Shown: positions 8,701 to 10,064 of the stretch, in pieces
Layout of the letters: each line of letters starts with the position of its first letter
Numbering within the stretch: position 1 is the stretch's first letter
Origin: an uncultured Collinsella sp.
GTDB lineage: Bacteria; Actinomycetota; Coriobacteriia; Coriobacteriales; Coriobacteriaceae
DNA length: 10,064 bases
Direction of reading: 5' to 3'
NCBI GenBank assembly: GCA_902491415.1
Contig: CABUHP010000041.1
Location: 1 to 10,064, forward strand
Notes under the pieces: model-generated
What the model was told of the DNA's origin: nothing
Database searches by the model: none
Seen by the model: only the letters and a program-made list of their open reading frames with translations
Translations under genes and position numbers: made by a program

Positions 8701-9032
8701 CCAAACGTGCGCAGTGCCTCGGTCAACAGGCAGGTCGACGTAATGCCGTCAACGTCAAAATCGCCAAAGACTGCAATGTGCTCGTGGTTGCGAATAGCAC
8801 GCTCGACGCGGTCGGCAACGACCGACATGCCCGGGATAATGAGTGGGTCGGCCCAGTCGCGATCGAGTGAAGGCGTCAAAAACAGCTGACCTTCTTCGAT
8901 GGATGTAATGCCGTGCGCAACCATAATGCGCGCCACCAGCCCGGGTATGCCCAGGCCAGCCGAAAGCTCCTTTTCGAGCCCGGGGTTTTGCTGAGCGACC
9001 GCCCAGCGATGCGTCGTCTTAAGCGATGACAT
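5745..9032 (-). CDS. recJ: RecJ single-strand exonuclease fused to a RecQ-like SF2 helicase
   Basis: This 1095-residue protein has two full enzymatic halves. The RecJ half (1 to about 570) has the DHH metal-binding motifs GDFDVDG (90-96; Asp91, 93, 95), VDNG (Asp149), TDHHE (171-175) and GTVSDMMPL (Asp237), then the DHHA1 motif GGHAGAVG (418-425) and an OB-like region (about 460-570). It should degrade single-stranded DNA 5' to 3' in repair and recombination. The second half (about 605-945) is an SF2 helicase: HRAQ (626-629) resembles the RecQ motif 0, GTGRGKS (647-653) is Walker A, DEAH (752-755), TATAT (787-791), GEGVNLPD (904-911) and QMSGRAGRDGQ (929-939). The RecQ zinc cluster and HRDC domain are absent. 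Ordinary RecJ is 560-780 residues. The start at ATG 9032 gives MSSLKTTHRWAV, a RecJ-like beginning, with a GGGGG ribosome site 9 bases upstream. GTG 9077 would add 15 unlikely residues. The gene heads an operon with rel. Confidence 0.93.
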   Translation of the reverse strand: MSSLKTTHRWAVAQQNPGLEKELSAGLGIPGLVARIMVAHGITSIEEGQLFLTPSLDRDWADPLIIPGMSVVADRVERAIRNHEHIAVFGDFDVDGITSTCLLTEALRTFGADVTPFIPHRFDEGYGLSRAALDRVNELARPQLIVTVDNGIAAKEEVSYLESLGIDLVVTDHHEPSDQVPQGVPLTDPKLEDQGPSRELAGAGVALKLVQVLGERLGKPSYWRSLIEVAALGTVSDMMPLTPENRALVAEGIQQMHVTARPGYIALAALAKADLSSITADGLSFSLIPRLNAAGRMADPKLALDLLLARNPIEASALAAELEEINRQRREIEAELTRDAMAKVEETYDGGRAIVVGGEGWHEGVKGIVASRLTNRYHVPALLFSIEDGIARGSGRSVGKVNLFDAVERCSDLLIRRGGHAGAVGVTIEASKLDEFRRRLSAVLSEIPAEDFEDIDEVAATVDLSELNIETIEQISRLEPFGQGNKVPLLAAEGVTMCDRAVVGKTGEHMRFVATDGAASVPAIMFRVPQIDRLINCDSAVDLVFEAVAEHWQGRVKPKLMIKDVLVRDTTAPSVDDPACELRRGVQPADSGLRLESRKRETLAQLSYTELTRSLIHSFIGPGQPHRAQVEALDALADRQSVLAVMGTGRGKSLIFHVHAAREAVLRGRSSIFVYPLRALVADQAYHLSSTMAALGIGVGVLTGETVEAARDDVFAGLASGRTGIVLTTPEFLSIHRDRFARSGRIGFVVIDEAHHAGLAKGGDRSAYLDMPDILKALGDPVVMAATATATAPVVAELARMLPITHTVVDETVRENLQLEDDRDLASRENRLVSIVATGEKAVIYVNSRDQSVALAKTLRKRVPDCATRIAFYNAGLTRTDRHRVEEAFRDGSLSCIVSTSAFGEGVNLPDIRHVVLYHMPFGGIEFNQMSGRAGRDGQPAVIHLLYSSRDARINERLLNCYAPERDELVTLYRALQTMWRSNRGKTGDDSFCASDIDIAQMCLAIDARTPVDERSVASGLGIFEELGFCRVSGFDDTRRIAMAENPGRVQLSKSIRYLEGLRSRMEFSAFRSWALDSCASDMLAKVNRPIVPRA

Positions 9033-9084
9033 AGGCGCCCACCCCCGATAGGGGCAGGTCGCCGCGATACCTCTCACGGTTCAT
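9019..9084 (-). CDS. Possible 21-residue leader ORF overlapping the recJ start
   Basis: The minus strand reads ATG at 9084 and TAA at 9019-9021, encoding 21 residues that begin MNRERYRGDL. AGAGGA lies 9 bases before this ATG, a better ribosome site than that of recJ itself. The ORF ends inside recJ, 14 bases beyond the first base of the recJ ATG at 9032 and in another frame. This layout would suit translational coupling or a leader peptide. The peptide has no run of one amino acid that would suggest an attenuator, and it may be chance. Confidence 0.3.
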   Translation of the reverse strand: MNRERYRGDLPLSGVGAYVIA

Positions 9085-9105
9085 AGCGATGAGTCCTCTG
9101 TGTAT

Positions 9106-9121
9106 GCCCGCTTCGGCAGGC
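9106..9121 (-). promoter_or_regulatory. Small hairpin in the recJ mRNA leader
   Basis: On the minus strand GCCTGC-CGAA-GCGGGC forms a 6-bp stem with one U-G pair and a four-base loop. It lies between the likely recJ transcription start and the AGAGGA ribosome site, so it would be in the leader RNA. There is no T tract after it, so it is not a terminator. Confidence 0.35.
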
Positions 9122-9140
9122 AGATCTGTTGAACGGATTT

Positions 9141-9169
9141 ATTATACCGTGCAGCGCGGACGCAAATCG
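9141..9169 (-). promoter_or_regulatory. Putative recJ-rel operon promoter
   Basis: A perfect TATAAT lies on the minus strand at 9141-9146, about 110 bases before the recJ ATG at 9032. The hexamer 17 bases upstream (9164-9169, CGATTT) is a poor -35. The -10 match stands out in a GC-rich region. A CCGCGG-TGCG-CCGCGG palindrome (9170-9185) sits immediately upstream and may bind a regulator. This is the only good promoter seen for the recJ-rel cluster. Confidence 0.5.
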
Positions 9170-9226
9170 CCGCGGTGCGCCGCGGTTTCGGCAAACGATG
9201 GCGGTAATGGCCTCGAAATAATCGAG
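9170..9226. promoter_or_regulatory. Two short palindromes in the divergent recJ/transporter intergenic region
   Basis: CCGCGG-TGCG-CCGCGG spans 9170-9185 and CTCGA-AATAA-TCGAG spans 9212-9226. Both lie between the divergent genes, at places where operators would be expected. GC-rich 6-bp palindromes occur often by chance, so this is weak. I see no clear plus-strand promoter for the transporter in 9147-9306; its start is preceded by GGGAG at 11 bases. Confidence 0.2.
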
Positions 9227-9306
9227 CGTTTCAGCCGCACGGACGCATACGAGCGTCTAGCATATCCATACAAACGAGTTCGCGGATAAAGGGAGTCACG
9301 GGACAT

Positions 9307-10020
9307 ATGAAGCAATGGGCTGGACTGGGAAAGTTCCTCGCGGAGCATATGCAGATCATCGTTCCGATTTGCGTGGCGCTCGGCGTGCTCTTTCCCCAGC
9401 AGATCGGCGTGCTCAAGCCCATTGTTCCCGCCCTCTTCGCCTTTATGACGTTTCAGGGTGCGCTCAGCAACACCTTTCACCAGGTAGCCGAGGTGTTCCA
9501 CCGTCCGCTGCACCTGATTCTGGCGTTAATCGTCTCCGCTGCGCTCATCCCCATCGCGGCGTATGCCATGGGCTCGCTGTTCTTTGGTTCCAACCCCAAC
9601 CTTGTCTGCGGCATCGTGCTCGAGTACAGCGTACCCGTGGCAGTCACTGCCTTTATGTGGATTAGCATGTTCGGCGGCAACGGCCCGCTCGCGCTCACCA
9701 TCATCCTGACGTCCTCGGTCATCTCACCTGTGACGATTCCTCTTACGCTCAAGCTCCTGCTGGGCGCCACCGTCTCGATCGATGTGCCGAGCATGATGCA
9801 GGACATGGCCTTTATGATCGCCATCCCCGCCGTGCTCGGCATCGTGATCAACGAACTCACGCGCGGATGGGGACACGAGAAACTCTCCCCCGCGCTCTCG
9901 CCCGCCTGCAAGTTCATGATGATGGGCGTTATCACGTCTAACTCCACCGCCATGAGCGAGTACGTGCTGCACATGAACGCGGTGCGCCTGGAAGTCGCCC
10001 TTTTTATTTGGCTCTGTTAG
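9307..10020 (+). pseudogene. Bile acid:sodium symporter (BASS) family transporter, truncated at the C-terminus
   Basis: The frame gives 237 residues of a very hydrophobic protein from MKQWAGLGKF onward. Membrane segments are visible at about 17-33, 37-55, 68-93, 98-122, 126-152, 166-182 and 200-215. The stretch GIVLEYSVPVAVTAFMWIS (102-120), followed by GNGPLALTIILTSSVISP and TIPLTL, matches the pattern of the SBF/BASS fold, whose members are sodium-coupled carriers of organic anions. Family members normally have about 300-330 residues and 9-10 helices, so roughly 70-90 residues are missing. The protein runs into a stop after EVALFIWLC, and its last codons lie in a sequence resembling an insertion-sequence end that starts near 10010. 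The family call is good; loss of function is inferred. The substrate cannot be told. Confidence 0.7.
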
Positions 10021-10064
10021 ACCAGGATTGACATACATGTGTCCCCACGGTGCCATATCGTTGA
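10010..10064 (+). mobile_element. Probable left end of an insertion sequence inserted in the transporter gene
   Basis: Coding similarity of the transporter stops in the AT-rich stretch CTTTTTATTT (10000-10009). From 10010 the sequence is GGCTCTGTTAGACC, which resembles terminal inverted repeats starting GGCTCT or GGYTCTG known from the ISL3 and IS6 families. ISL3-type elements prefer AT-rich targets. A consensus -35 box TTGACA lies at 10028-10033, as often seen just inside such ends, but no good -10 box follows within the window. The transposase gene and the other end lie outside, so the family is uncertain. Confidence 0.42.

Noticed and set aside
5745..9032. Nuclease-helicase fusion as a possible phage-defence system
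   Set aside because: The nuclease half is a standard RecJ with housekeeping neighbours (rel, MBL hydrolase), and no other defence-type genes are present; a repair role explains it better.
9033..9077. GTG start for recJ adding 15 residues
   Set aside because: No ribosome binding site at suitable distance, and the added residues do not look like the start of RecJ proteins.
9089..9289. 66-codon plus-strand frame in the intergenic region before the transporter
   Set aside because: No ribosome binding site, no recognisable motif, and it overlaps the recJ promoter region; most likely chance.
9142..9513. 123-codon minus-strand frame opposite the transporter start
   Set aside because: Antisense to membrane-helix coding sequence and lacking motifs or ribosome binding site.

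Overview
The window looks like chromosomal DNA from a high-GC, Gram-positive actinobacterium of the Coriobacteriia, most likely Collinsella or a close relative. This is inferred from GC-rich third codon positions, strong AGGAGG-type ribosome binding sites, a RecJ nuclease fused to a RecQ-like helicase, and a recJ-rel-metallohydrolase gene order typical of Gram-positives. No rRNA, tRNA or CRISPR array was found.

Layout, left to right. Positions 1-1283 (minus) hold a transglutaminase-like protein with an intact Cys-His-Asp triad, cut off by the window edge. Positions 1284-1535 are intergenic and hold a long nested hairpin (1424-1515), followed on the minus strand by AT-rich DNA without a clear promoter. 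A class II fructose-1,6-bisphosphate aldolase (minus, 1536-2402) follows, with its own putative promoter in the 194-base gap upstream. Then comes a minus-strand set in the transcription order recJ-helicase fusion (9032-5745), bifunctional (p)ppGpp synthetase/hydrolase rel (5729-3369), and glyoxalase II-like metallo-beta-lactamase-fold hydrolase (3280-2597). The first two genes are 15 bases apart and surely cotranscribed. An almost perfect 12-bp hairpin separates rel from the hydrolase and ends just before the hydrolase ribosome binding site. Positions 9085-9306 form a divergent intergenic region with a TATAAT box for recJ, a leader hairpin, a possible 21-codon upstream ORF overlapping the recJ start, and small palindromes. 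On the plus strand, 9307-10020 encodes a bile acid:sodium symporter family transporter that stops early. The break coincides with a sequence that looks like the terminal repeat of an insertion sequence starting near 10010.

How the genes work together. RecJ-helicase acts in DNA repair, and Rel sets (p)ppGpp levels under amino-acid starvation. In Firmicutes the same neighbourhood also contains apt and dtd, which are absent between these genes here. The aldolase is central glycolysis and appears to be a separate transcription unit. The transporter seems inactivated. I found no convincing new defence or mobile system. The most interesting items are the RecJ-helicase fusion with its unusual start region, the structured hairpins, and the apparent insertion into the transporter.
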